Shown here: positions 24,880-37,500 of the stretch, piece after piece
Layout of the letters: every line of letters begins with the position of its first letter
Position numbering within the stretch: position 1 is the stretch's first letter
NCBI GenBank assembly: GCA_950106755.1
Contig: OX467082.1
Coordinates: 10,044,001 to 10,108,000, forward strand
Length of the DNA: 64,000 nucleotides
Source: Climacium dendroides
Lineage: Eukaryota > Streptophyta > Bryopsida > Hypnales > Climaciaceae
Reading direction: 5' to 3'
Program-made: the position numbers and the translations under genes
The notes under the pieces: model-generated
The model's database searches: none
Seen by the model: only the letters and a program-made list of their open reading frames with translations
What the model was told of the DNA's origin: nothing

Positions 24880-26880
24880 CTCTACTAATTGAAATAAATG
24901 AACTTAGAAAGACAAAATGAAATGTTGAAGAATCAAACATTCAAATTTTTATTAATATTGAAGAACACCTCTACCAATTGAAATAAATGACCATGTACAA
25001 ATAGAAATGAATTGAATCAAAACCTAAATGTGAAATATATGCCAAGGCATTTTTAACAATAAATAATCAAATAACACATCATTGCCTTTGCAACCAAAAC
25101 CATTGAAAAGAGGAATTTTTTTTTACCAAAGCCTACCATTTTATAGAACAATAATTGCATTTCCATAATTAATTGAGGTATTAGAATTTCAAATTTCAAA
25201 TTTTTATTATTTATCAATCTATTAAAATACTATGTTATCCAAAGTTTAAAGCCTTTAGTTAGTTGTCACTATTAGCACATAGAGTAGTGTAGCTCTGATT
25301 TTTAAATTCTAAATAATTAAAAAAATTAATAATTGTATTTAGAGTTATAAAATTACAAATAAATTGTATAAATAATAATTGTAAATTGTAAATTATTTGG
25401 GTGGAAATAATTTTGGAAGGAATTTTTAATTTTAGATTTTTAATTGTTTTTATAAAGATTGGTGAAATAAATTCTAAAATAAACCAGACATGTGTAATTC
25501 AAAATTCAAATGTAAAAATTTTGATTTATGTGGTATTGATTTATAAATTTTAACAAAACTTCAAATAATGCAATAAATCAATGAGTTTAGATGTAAACCT
25601 CTAAATGCCAAGGTACTACATTTGGGTGTCAATCAAACTTTGGAGTTAAATAATATCTTACCAAATTATTATTTCTAATTCACATTTTAAAATGAATATT
25701 TTTGAAATTATATTTTTGGCATCAAAATTCTGATTTTGAAAATGAATGTTTACAATTTTTTTATTCAAGCTTTTGTGCAAGGGTGTACATTGCAAATCTT
25801 TGATTTTCTAGGGTATTAAGGGCTCTTGGGAATGAGCCTCAAGTACATTGAATCTTTTGAGGGATACATTAGAAGTTCATTTAAAAATTGGTAGAATATG
25901 TTTTGAAAAGCCTTAAATTGATTTTGATTATGCATATTATACTCTTTATATTTCATATTTTTTCATGACCACAATTTTAGATTTGATATGTAAACTAAAG
26001 AAGATTAATAGACTTCAAATTATAATCATAGTTTTAACACCCTTATGATCAAATAATATTTATCTTTCAATCTATAGGTGGTATTGTTATGTTTTCTTTT
26101 CTTATGTAATCCATGACATGTCTTATTTGAACATTTAATGTTACAATTCAAAAAAATTGATAAAAATGATCAAAACTTAGATTGTTTGTTTATTTTAGAG
26201 TATACTCCAAGAAGCTCAAAAAAGCCTTCTTGCATTTGGAAGTTAACTAAGTTTCTTTAAGCTTTTTGTTGATTGAATGTCCCCAATTTTCTTTTTGACA
26301 CCACCAGTCCACCACCAAAGGATTCTACCATGGATGCACTTAAATGCTTGTGCCATCTTAATTGTAAGAGCTTGCGCTCAACTCAAATCCAACAATATAC
26401 ATTAGATTTACTTGGAACATCTCAAACAACATTAGATATAACTATATTATTCATAATTACAATCTAGAATCAACCAATTGTTTGTTTGTTTGTTGGTAGA
26501 GCAATTTACAATCTTGAATGCATTCACATTGGAGAAAATTAGATTAATCATCAAAATGTTCATCTACAAAATTATTTATTATTAAATTTTATCTAATTAT
26601 TGGCCAATTTGATATTTTTTTAGAAGAATTTGGCAAAGTTCATCCATTTTATTCTGTAGTGTTAGTATAGCTAGGCTAAAATGATGTATCACCTCCATTT
26701 GGTAATAACATATCCATTCTTAGGGCAATCATCAATAAGAATTGATACACTATTTCCAAACGAAGATTGTAAAATTTAGGCAAAAAACTTTGAGGAAACA
26801 TTTTAAGAGTGCTATCCGTAATGAATGTTTGGTTGTTGCCTCTTCAAAAATGGATTCTATTGAGCTCATATTTTAAGTAG
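24880..26880. other. AT-rich intergenic spacer
   Basis: No gene is supported. The segment following the MITE repeats a phrase from before it (AGAAAGACAAAATGAAATG at about 24577 and 24907), indicating a local duplication around the insertion. The remainder is unremarkable. Confidence 0.55.
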
Positions 26881-26899
26881 AGAAATGCTTATCTTTTGC

Positions 26900-27062
26900 A
26901 ATGCTATGAGTTTACAATTCTCAGGTCCCTATATGACAACAAAGTCATTTGACTTCTTACCATAGTTGGACGCACTATGGTGGTAAGCACCCTACTAACA
27001 CCTAGATTTGAATTCATGACCATTTCACTAGTGTGCCAATGCCAAAGCCACTAAGCCAATAT
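26900..27062 (-). mobile_element. tRNA-derived SINE
   Basis: Read on the minus strand, the head has an A-box-like TGGCTTAGTGG (27058-27048) and, about 33 nt on, a B-box-like GAATTCAAATC (27015-27005), the spacing of an internal RNA polymerase III promoter. The body continues through a CACCATAGTGCG segment towards about 26900. The 3' end and target duplication are not defined. It does not fold as an intact tRNA gene, so a SINE is preferred to a tRNA. Confidence 0.7.
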
Positions 27063-27069
27063 CTTAAGT

Positions 27070-28940
27070 ATGAAACTTTAGCTTGTTGTCATTGGTAAAA
27101 GAAAAAAAGGTAGAGCTCTAATTTTAGTGTCCAAAAGGTAATAATTATATTCAAAACTTTACAATTATAATTAAATCAAGAAATGAACCAATATGTCTAA
27201 AGGTTAATTTAGTTTTTTCAAATTCAAGTTTAGTCACTTGAATGTCTCAAATTAATTTTTTCATGATAACACCAAAAGGATTCTAATATGCAGTAAAATG
27301 CTTGTGTCTTCTCAATTGCATGCTTGCATTTCATTGTAAGCCATCATATTTATGAACATCTCAAGCAACATTAGGTATATAAATTATAGATTTTTTCCAA
27401 ATATAATGCTTGATTGTCCTTCAAAAAGTTAATGGGTCCATTGAGATTATATATTTTAATTAGAGAAAGGTAGACTTATTTTTCTTATTCTAAAAAAACA
27501 CTTTCTAATGAAGTAGGCAGAATAGTGGAACCTCAATTATATTCATAAATAAATTTTGACATTTGAATCTACATGAAGGTTTTGATTTAAGAGAATAGGA
27601 TTGTTTTGAAAAGCAAAGTGTCAAACACTACAATTGTACTATTCATGGAAATGTGGTGTGTGGCTCTATATTTCTGTCCTCTAGAGACATATGTTATTGA
27701 TCATTTGGGTTTTTGTCCCAATAATAATATGTTTTATGAAAGTAGTTATCATAGAATTGCAAATTGTGGTCTATAAGACAAGACTTTAGTAAAAGGTATA
27801 TGAATGATGACTGCTCAATTAAAATGTAGTTGAAAAATGCATATAAAATGTAGCTAGTTCAAAATGGTATTTGAAAAGTGATTTGCAGATGAAACATTGC
27901 CACATCAGTAGCATGTAGCTAAACACTTGTATCTTTTTTAGTTGCAAGAATTTGCGCTCGAAGCATTAGGAAACTACAAAAAAATGGAGTGTACGCTACT
28001 CCACATTGCCGTCAATTAAAGACCCTATACCATTGATCATTTGGACTTAAGCATGAAGGAATACCATGTCATATTGTCATGAGAGAATGTTTATCATGGA
28101 GTTACAAATTCTAGTTTGAAGGGCCCCACTATAATAAAAGGTGGCAAGGAAAGCATAATCTTTTAACAAAATTGAAGTACATGTAAACAATGTATTTATA
28201 TTGTAACCAATTCATTACAATATCAAAGAAGTAGTTTACAGATGAAATAGGGCTACACCACTTATTTCAATAACTAAATGTAACATTGGAACACTATAGT
28301 CTTAATCTCTAAAAAATGGAGTCTATAACCTTATAGTCAAATTTGAAAGTCTCTCATTTTGCATCTTCTACTATTTTTCTATTTATAAATGAAGCTTTTT
28401 ATTTTTATTTTTTAAAGACAAAATCACATGTTTAATGTTTGTCATCAAAATTTCAAATTTTTTTGTAAAAATTTCAAATTAACTTGAATATTTGAAGAAG
28501 AAATGAAGAAAGTTCATTTCAAATATAATAAGCATGTTAAAAAAATATAAAATTTCAAAAAAATAATTTCAAAAATTGTAAATTTTTGTATTAATCTATA
28601 TATAGAAACATAGTTATAAATCTTCAACTTCAAACTTCATTAAATATTTATTTTAAGGAATTTTTAAAGATTTCCAAATAGAATAGAAACTCCACTTCAA
28701 TAGCTTCATTTCATTAATATTGCTCAAAAGCAAATAAAGTTGTTTTCAATGTCAAAATCAAATTTTAAAGAAAAAAGCTTAAAGTATTAAAATACACTAC
28801 ATAGTGTACTATTTTTTGTAAATTCTCCCCCATATAAAATCACAGAACAACTAAAATATCTTGCACTTAATTCAATGATGTGGATATAGCATCAATACAT
28901 TGGGAAAGTATCCCCCAATTGCATCAGTATTATTTCAATG
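27070..28940. other. AT-rich intergenic spacer
   Basis: No gene, RNA or clear element is recognised in this stretch. Confidence 0.55.
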
Positions 28941-28990
28941 CTTGAACAATCATAAGTCCCTCTGTAATATCACAAATGCTACCATTGATA

Positions 28991-29764
28991 CTAGGGGCTC
29001 ATGCTTGCTATGCTACGCATTCATTGTATCACATATTAATAAAAATTTGATATATTTGAATATAATACATGATAATGATTTTGATAAGTCTTTAAAATCA
29101 TTATTTTAATTATTTTATAAAAATATTTCCAATCATGCATACATAGAAATCATATTTTCACACAATGTGATATTACCGAAATAGAGTAGCAATTCACAAT
29201 CACCTCTTTACAAAGGGTGATATTATAGAAATAATATAGTCGTTGCAATTGAGGTGGTATTAAAGAGGATCAATATGGTGATATTATAAAGGTAGCAATT
29301 CCATTGCTTTTAATGGCTTTATGCTTCTTTTGCATTTCTATGATTTTGTGCTTTTGTAAGCTTTGAGCTTCTAATTTCAATTTTCTATTGCTACTACCAA
29401 ATGATTTGAGAAATTTATTAGATTGAACCAATTTTGAATTTCACAACAATTAAATTGTTCACGAAGCTTTTGAGATTTACAAGTTTTTCCTTTAAATTCT
29501 TTTATTTGGATTGTCATTGTTTATAATAATTGAGTCAAATTTCTAATGCATTCTAATGTATATGTATCTTTTACCGTATTCATAATTGCATGTATTTCAT
29601 TCATCATTCATTAAATTTCTATTGTTTATTTCAGTATATGCTTATTTATTAAAAAAATTATATAAAGATTTATTGAAATTCTTGCTCTATATTCTATCTA
29701 ATACATAAAAATTCTTATGAAATTCTAATGATGAATGCGTAGCATAGCAAGCGCCAACCGCTAG
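28991..29764 (+). mobile_element. Inverted-repeat element, tandem copy A (774 bp)
   Basis: It begins CTAGGGGCTC and ends in CTAG. Just inside both ends is the same inverted segment, GCTTGCTATGCTACGCATTC (20 nt shown of 22 identical), giving about 34-bp imperfect terminal inverted repeats. It contains several GTGATATTA-type words and no coding frame. A left-flank phrase (28951-28990) is repeated at 29783-29822 before copy B, so the pair is a tandem duplication with an 832-bp period. TA lies before copy A but TC follows it. Non-autonomous DNA transposon is the best guess. Confidence 0.7.
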
Positions 29765-29822
29765 TCATCATACTACTAAAATCATAACTCCCTCTATAAT
29801 ATCACAAATGCTACCATTAATA

Positions 29823-30613
29823 CTAGGGGCTCGTGCTTGCTATGCTACACATTCATTGTATCACATATTAGTAAAATTTTGATATATTTAAATAGAATGC
29901 ATGATAATGATTTCAATAAGTCTTTAAAATAATTATTTTAAATATTTTATAAAAATATTTTCAATCATGCATACATAGAAATCATATTTTCATACAATGT
30001 GATATTACAGAAATAGACTAGTAGTTTGCAACTACTTCTGTAATATCACTTTTTACAAAGGGTGATATTATAGAAATAGTGTAGTTGTTGCAATTAAGGT
30101 AATATTAAAGAGGATCCGTAGGATGATATTATAGAGGTAGCAAATCCATTGCTTCTCTTGGCTTTACACTTCTTTGCACTTGTGCTTTTGTGAACTTTGA
30201 GCTTTCATGATTTCAATTTTCTATTGCTACTATCAAATGGTTTTGAGAAATTTATTCAATTGAAGTGATTTTGAATTCCACAACAATTAAGTTGTTTACA
30301 AAGTTTTTGAGATTTATAAGTTTTTCTTTTCAATTCTTCAATTTGGGTTGCCATTTTTTGTAACAATGGAGTCAAATTTCTAATGCATTCTAATGTATGT
30401 GTATCTTTTAGCGTATATATATCATTCATCATTCAATAAATTTCTATTGTACATTTCAATATATGCTTACTTATAAAAAAAAATTATACAATGATTTTAG
30501 TCATTTTTATTTGAAGATTTATTGAAATTTTTGTTTTGCATTCTATTTAATACATAAAAATTCTTATAAAATTCTAATGATGAATGTGTAGCATAGCAAG
30601 CACCAACCGCTAG
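29823..30613 (+). mobile_element. Inverted-repeat element, tandem copy B (791 bp)
   Basis: Same organisation as copy A at about 90% similarity by eye: CTAGGGGCTC start, GCTTGCTATGCTACACATTC inverted at both ends, CTAG end. TA is present on both sides (29821-29822 and 30614-30615), consistent with a TA target duplication. Non-coding. Confidence 0.7.
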
Positions 30614-30615
30614 TA

Positions 30616-30790
30616 GAGTACTAAAAACATACTATTGCAATACTACAATAATATATTTTCAATGGATAAAATACACCCTCTATTGAAATTGTATTGTTGC
30701 AATATTGAAGATAATATGTTTTAGTACTCTAATGTTCAAGCATTGAAATTGTATTGTTGCAATATTGAAAATAGTATGTTTTTAGTACTC
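30616..30790. mobile_element. Small element with a perfect 20-bp inverted repeat and internal 60-bp tandem units
   Basis: GAGTACTAAAAACATACTAT at 30616-30635 is the exact reverse complement of 30771-30790. Inside and just beyond, a 60-bp unit starting ATTGAAATTGTATTG recurs at 30682, 30742 and, truncated, 30803. It directly abuts copy B. Probably a MITE that then duplicated internally. Confidence 0.65.
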
Positions 30791-30839
30791 TACTGTTCAA
30801 GCATTGAAACAGTATTGCAACATTGTTGCAATGGGGGGC

Positions 30840-31718
30840 TTTTTCCCGATGTAAAGTTGCACACATCATCCAAAAGTTGCACACAACATCCCGATGTAAA
30901 GTTCCCGAAATCATCCATTCTTCAATATGCACGAAGCTTGAGCATCGGCGTGTCCTTCTAGTGGTATCAATGAACTCCAAATATGCTGTCTAGTACGATT
31001 CAGTTAAACCGAAATTCTTTCTTTCCAACTGGCAAAGTCAAAAGTTGTAAACTAACAAACAATCGAAGTGCATGGCATGCAAAGAGACGGAAACTGGCAG
31101 AAATTCTCCAAGTGCAAGAGATTACAAACGACACTACCTTCAAAAGAAAACAGCATAATTGCACATTGATGACTACCAAGAGTCCCAAGGGTTTCTAATA
31201 ACATGCAACACAATCTGAATTCGCCTGCTGGCTCTTAATATACACACACAAGACAGCACCAGTATTGGTTAGTACCAAACGCTGCTTCAAGAGCAGAAAT
31301 CAGTGATCAAGAGGATCTCAAGAGTGCTGCATATCGAAATTCAATGAACCCTAAACCCTAGCCCAGAACTAAATGGTTACCAGCAAATAAATCATCACAA
31401 TACTATAAGTGTTTTCCACGTAGTGCAGGACCTACTGTCCTGACCATGACAAAATTTAAACTAAGCAGAAGACTTATAACGGACGGATGAATCATAATTT
31501 GCAGTAAAAAATGAGCTCCCAAGTGAGATTTAAATATAGAAAACGGTTCTGAAAAATTGCGCTTCAAATTGAACATTATTCTACTCCGAAAAGATCTAGA
31601 AATGAAGGACAGTAAGAGGATGACCTCAACGGAGAGACAGGTTTACAAAGGCCGTGTTTTCATTAAATGGTCGATCAACACGTGAAGAGCCGAATTAACA
31701 AGAAGAGGATGACAAGGT
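30840..31718 (-). other. 3' flank and probable 3' UTR of the NDUFA5 gene
   Basis: No separate gene is seen. There is a short duplicated phrase (CCCGATGTAAAGTT at about 30846 and 30890) and a telomere-like AACCCTAAACCCTA near 31347-31360. The last few hundred bases before the stop codon are presumably 3' UTR; the poly-A site is not defined. Confidence 0.45.
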
Positions 31719-33001
31719 CTACCGCTGTGTATGAGTGGGCACATGCGATGGAATTGAGTCATCATCCTCAATGACCTCTACCTTATAACCCTCAGGAACC
31801 TCCCAGGGCTTCCACTCCGCCATCTTTGGGATAAGCTGCAGCTCATCCTTGGCTTGCACAATCAACTCCTCCACTTGCCCACACTGAATCTTCTTCTCAA
31901 TGTTCTCCCAATCTTCTTCTTCTTGACAGACCTAACATTGGGATACAATTACATTACCACTGGTACCGATTCACCCCATTCTCCACATCATGCATGAACG
32001 AGAGAAATTGAACAAGCACTCGAATCCTAGAAAATTATCCACACTTAAATGAGGAAAACTCATCGAGATTTTGAAACCCTAATTTTTTTAAATGGGAAGA
32101 ATGGAAAAATCGACATCGATCCTGTGCTAGATGAGCTCTTACACGGACCATAAATACGGAATACAAACGCATTGCGATTGGTATCGATGCATTTATATTT
32201 CCTCATCATGCATTAACCTAAAAAATTGATCTAGCGCTGGAGTCCTAGCAATCCTCCACACAACGAAATCGGCAATACAAGCAACTCAACCAGATGCCGA
32301 AACCCTAAATCACAAAAATGGATAATACGGGTGGTATCAAAACACTCCCAATAGTAACGATTAACCCCATTGTCCAAATCGAAAGAAACTCAACAATCAA
32401 TCCACCCTCAAACTCCTCCCCCAAACCGCAGAACCCTACATCACAAGAACGGGGAGAAAGTGGATGCGACCTTGACGCTGTGCTAGGTGAGCGCTCCCAT
32501 AGACCAAAATACGTATACAAAAACATTCAAATCGGTATAGATGCCCATTTTCCTCGTCATGCGCGAACCTACGAAACTGAACTAGCACAGGAACAATCCC
32601 TTCATAGACCGAAATCTGCAAATGCGGGAAACTCAAAGAGATCCCGAAACCCTAAATCACAAATATGGAAAATAGGGATATCAAAACACTCCCATTGGTT
32701 ATCAATTCCCTCCATTTTCCAAAACGAGCAAAATTGAAACACCCTCTTAACCCTAGAACTCCTCCTCACGTCGAAACCCTACATCGGAGACGGTGGAATC
32801 TACCTTGAGCCTGTGCTGGGTGAGTGCTTCCACGGACTTTCGGTACTGCGCCGACTCGGGAATGGGCTTCACAGCTTGGAGCGTCTGCTGGTACAGCGAG
32901 ATAAGCACCTCCCGGGCGTTGGGGACCACGTCCAGGCCCACGATGCCGGTGCTGCCCTTGCTGGCGGAGGCCAGGAGTGGCCCGAAGCGCCTCAAAAACA
33001 T
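31719..33001 (-). CDS. NDUFA5: Mitochondrial complex I subunit NDUFA5/B13 homologue (two exons)
   Basis: Exon 1 is complement(32804-33001) and exon 2 complement(31719-31931); the 872-bp intron has GT/AG ends and phase 0. The 136-residue product begins MFLRRFGPL and carries STGIVGLDVVPNAREVLISL, the signature of the ETC_C1_NDUFA5 family. Next comes RLKVCQEEEDWENIEKKI across the splice junction, then CGQVEELIVQAKDEL, KMAEWKPWEVP and VEVIEDDDSIPSHVP before the stop. The family member sits in the matrix-arm region of NADH:ubiquinone oxidoreductase. An in-frame upstream ATG at 33013 would add four residues; the one at 33001 matches plant homologues. The C-terminus stops soon after SIPSHVP, about 30 residues shorter than Arabidopsis (169 aa), but it contains all of the core family region. 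The intron carries tandem duplicates of the donor junction. Confidence 0.94.
32110..32850 (-). repeat. Three tandem copies of the NDUFA5 exon-intron junction segment
   Basis: The plus-strand word CTGTGCTAG/GG followed by a TGAGnnCTnnCAnnGACC pattern occurs at 32122, 32478 and 32811. Spacings are about 356 and 333 bp. The 32811 copy is exon 1 with its donor; the other two lie in the intron. The 32478 copy keeps a GT at the homologous donor position (CGTCAAG then GTCGCAT on the minus strand), while the 32122 copy has lost it. Confidence 0.7.
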
Positions 33002-33013
33002 GGTGAAATGCAC

Positions 33014-34437
33014 CTGATGCCTTCGGGTGTGAAGAAAGCTGCAAATGCAAATGCAAATGCAGGTTGCTCGGGATGCCGCTTCGATCGATCCACCTCGAGC
33101 TTCACGATTCCTAGCTATGGCGTCAATTCTGACGCTCTGCTGTGGTTGGCGAAGACGAAGGATGGGCTCGGGCAGGGGCAGCCACTGTCAAACTTTTTCC
33201 GCCCCTGCCCGTCTATATGCTCTCCAACACTCCAACGAAGGGCCGGATTATACGTAGTTTGAACCAATAGGATTGCTCAATTTCTCCAAATCCAGCCCAA
33301 GGGTTTCAAACTTAGGGTCAGATGAAACTACAACTTATCCTACGTGTCACCTTAGGTGACATGGTTTTGGTGCCAAACCATCCGGCCCCAAGGGAGAATT
33401 CAGGCCGAGGTTTTGGGTGGCCCAAACTCCCATCTAGGGTCGGATTGGGACCAAATTGGGCTCCCCGTTGGATTGTACAAATCTCCACCGTCTACCAATG
33501 CAAAATTTTTTGTTTTCTATTTTGGTGTGTGCTTGTAGATTGTGAACTCAATATGCATTGCTAAATTTTTAGAGCTCAATATGTTAATATTTCAGTTTGA
33601 AATTGGAAGCAGTGGGTTGAGTTTGGGAGCTCTAGGACAGAAGTGTATATAATTTATAATATATTATATTATTATAATATAATATATGTTATGAGATTTT
33701 AAAGCTTATTTGGTTCAATCATTTTTAACTGATTCAACATAAGATGTTTATTTTTATTTGGTATTTGGTACATGTTTATTTTGGTAGAGTTGTTCTTAAT
33801 TTTTAAATGCCCAAGGCATCAAATTTTGGTGTCAACAATACTTTGAAGTTTAATAAAACTCTCGGGGTGCACTATATAGGAACTCTGTTGATCACATGCA
33901 AATAAGTGGTTTCCAATAAACTATAATTTTAACTTCAAATTTTGAGCATTGTTTATTAATGACTATAAGATTCTACTTCCAAAATTTCAAACTCAAATAA
34001 AATATGGAATGATTTCTAGAAGAGGTTAAAAATGCACTAAAATGGCATGTTTTTTTAACTCAAATGTTTTTAGAGAACACATTTACATAACCATTGCATC
34101 AATATTCAATTCAAAATGAGCTTTCAATAGAGAGTTATTTTTAGAAATTTCTTGTTCATTTTTTAGACAATTTTTTCTTATATAATATATGGGTGTGAAA
34201 GTTATTTTTCAGTTCATCAGTATATCTTTTTACTTCAAAAATTTGTAACTAATTATTATCAACAATTCAAAACATAAACTTTCAAAGTAGAAAAATCTAT
34301 TCATATTTTTTCATTTCATTTTATTTAAAATTCAAAAAGTAAATAGGGGGTCCAAAATTTTGTTCACACGCTAACATCAAAAAAAGGGGGAGTGCACCCC
34401 CCAAGATAAAATTTAATCAAGTTGCTATTCTTAGTAG

Positions 34438-34440
<3 letters not shown>
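33014..34440. other. Upstream region of NDUFA5 and intergenic spacer
   Basis: The first 250 bp are GC-rich and probably hold the minus-strand promoter. Beyond 33.6 kb the sequence becomes AT-rich, with an A/T-only palindromic stretch near 33646-33692. No gene is recognised. Confidence 0.5.

Positions 34441-34443
<3 letters not shown>

Positions 34444-34520
<77 letters not shown>
34444..34520. repeat. (TA)n microsatellite, about 38 units
   Basis: Uninterrupted TA dinucleotides are visible directly. They are likely length-variable and hard to sequence, so the exact count is unreliable. Confidence 0.97.
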
Positions 34521-34523
<3 letters not shown>

Positions 34524-34524
34524 T

Positions 34525-37500
34525 GAAGACTTTTTGAAGTCTAGTTTTAACATCAATAATCCAATTTTCAAAATGATTGATTATGATTTTTTATTTCAAG
34601 ATTTTGTACAAGGATGTCCATTGCAATTTTAACTTTCATAGTGTTGAGGGCTTTTGGAAATGAGCCTCAAATACACTAGTTCTTGGAGAAAAAATCACAT
34701 TAAAGATTCATTTTTGAAATTGTATAGTAGATTTTGAGAAGCTATAAATTGATTAGGGTTATGCTTGTTAGGCCCTTTATTCTTATATTTTTTGGTGACC
34801 CGATTTGTTTAAATTTTTTTAGATCTTTGTGTAATTAGTTATGAATTTTTTTATAGTTGAAAGGCAACAGTCACTAAAAGTGACCATGTCCTAAAATGTG
34901 CTAGTACATTCAACAAAGCAAAATGTACCTCTCTGTCATAATCGCTCTTAGAGTATAGGTGTTTTTAGAGCAAACTACCTTATGCATTTACTTTTATAAT
35001 TTTTAAGGAAAATCATCATCTAAGTAACTACAATGAAGTACCTATATTTTAGCATTAAACATGTTGATTACAAATGCATATTCTATATAAGAGGAAAACC
35101 AAAACATTAAATTTTTTTAAATTTTCAAGTAAATAAATAAATGAACTTTTTTTATTTTAGAAATAAAATATATAGGAAAAAAAAGGAATTTTTTTTTTGT
35201 TTTTAATCTAAAAGAAAAGAAGAGAAAGGTAAACATGCATGTTTTTATTTTATTTTTTAATTGAGCATTGAGAAAATCTAAAAGCACATGAATTGGAAAT
35301 TTGGCCCTAGAATCTAACCCAAGGGATTTACATGAATTGGGTCCGGATGGAAAAACTTGGGCCGGATTGAAGGCAAATCTGGCCACCTTCCATCCGGCCT
35401 TAGGCATAGTATAAACCCACCATAAAGTCTAACCACCTATAATTGATTGCCGATTTTTCAATGCTAGCATGACACTATCCTATTGGCAATCTATCACCAT
35501 TACCATTGCAAGTTGCAACTCATAACTTTCTTTCCTTTCAACTTTCTTTCTAACTCCTTGGAACATGAAGATCAAAGGTTGTGATTGAAAGATGTACAAC
35601 CAATTATGTATGATAACCTATTCACCGCTAATGCGGCTCATTGATTATCTAATATATAACCGATCGAACAAGTAATTGTGGACGTAATGTGAAGTATAGT
35701 AAGGCAAAAGAAATTTTCTCATAGGTGCTGAGATAAAAATGAGGGGGCTTGCCAAAATTTGGTAATTTTATCACTTGAATTGAAATTACTACAAATTTTA
35801 AAAGGCAAAAGTTGGTCTGGACCCATGTTCAATGTGTAGACTATTCCAAAGACACTCATTTAAGAGACTACTTCTTGGTTACTTGTTCACTCCAAACCAA
35901 GCAGATGTGTCATGAAAAGAATGGAAGAATTAATGGTCAAAAATCAAGAACTCATATTTAGAGATTAATCTCAACCTTTGCTACATTTCTACCACTCTAC
36001 TAATGATGGGGTGTTGGTTGGTGATGGATGGTTCTACTTTAGTTTATGAAATTTAGTGCAATATTCTATCTTCGAGATAAATACACATCAACTTTGGCTA
36101 CCTTGAGAGTGAGTAGTATTAAAAAAATAGAAAAGGAAGGATTTTGCAAGTTGTAAAGGATTATTGGGAGTACTATAACACAAAACAGACTAAATAGATG
36201 CTAAATCCAATGAGTGCTTTTGGTGCTTTTTAAACCAACCATTCATATGGTACCAAAATGGATGATTTCTATGGTCATCAACTTGTCCTTCAAGGGTTAA
36301 GGGCTAAGGCCATGCCCTTTCATCTAATGTTTGAGGAAAAAATAGGCAGCTAGTTCAAAATTAGCCAGTAGAATTGGAAAAAAAACCTATTCCAATTTGA
36401 AGCATCAACAAAAAAATTGGTGAATAAATCTATTAAATTTTTCTTTAGAAAGAAAAAATCGAGAAAAAAACTGAGAAAAAAAACCAAATTTGATACTTGA
36501 AAAAAAAGTGCAATATGAAACTTATTGAAAAATAGATGATGGAATTCAAAAAATATTTGAAATACTATTGCCATACCCTTGCCAAAGTCCCCCCCAAAAA
36601 CTAAATTTGCAAAGTATACAAAGTGGAATTTAGAGATTGGAGAGGGGGTTCCAAAAGGTGATTGTTTGATGAAAAAGGCTAATTTGGTGCTTTGATGAAA
36701 AGGTTGGATTTTTGTGTATTTAGGTGATGAAAGTAAGCACTAACTTGAGGTTCACTTACTAAAAGGTGAATCATTTGTAAACAACTGACAAATTATTTGG
36801 GTTTTGGGGATTTTTTTAATGCCCGCAAAATCAAGTTTTTATTGTAGTTAGAGACCTCAAAATTATGCACCTCCATTGTAGAGGGATGGATTGTAGACTT
36901 ATAGGGGACCTATTTTATCCTTAATCCCTAAAGGGCCATTGCAGAGGACAAATTAGATTTTGGGTAGGTATCTATAGTCTCAATTTTTTCATGATTTTCT
37001 GAATTTTTTTTGAGACTAGATAAATTAATTGTCTATGGGGTTATATTATTATTGTTTTAATTGGTTCTTGAAAACAAAAGTTATGCTTAGATAAGCTCAA
37101 ACCAAAGACAATTGGGCAACAAAATAATTTTTAATTTTTAATTTTTTTTCCTCATAGATTATATTTTTGACTACAAAGAAATATTTAATTCATTTCATTT
37201 GGATAAGTAATGTGAAAGTCATGGACAATCTTATTTTTTGAGCAATTTAAGCATTCTTTTGAAAAAATAACTTATAGGATTTATTTCTGAATACAATATT
37301 TATAATTTTTCAAAACAAATTTCCACATGGTTTAGTTTATTTTCTAGAACAATCTCACCATTGGGACTAATGCTTTTTAATTTCATTTTAGAGGTCTTAA
37401 AAATATAGATTTTCCTTCTATCTAGTAGCTACTTCTATTTAACAATTTTTTAAGAATGAAAATTAAGTTTTCTTGAAATTGTCTTTTTTTCCTATATTTT

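Noticed and set aside
27005..27058. A possible tRNA gene
   Set aside because: A- and B-box-like motifs are present but no cloverleaf with a standard anticodon arm and acceptor pairing can be made; a SINE explains the sequence better.
31347..31360. Interstitial telomere repeat (AACCCTAAACCCTA)
   Set aside because: Only about two units. Such telobox-like words are frequent by chance and in plant gene flanks, so no telomeric origin is claimed.
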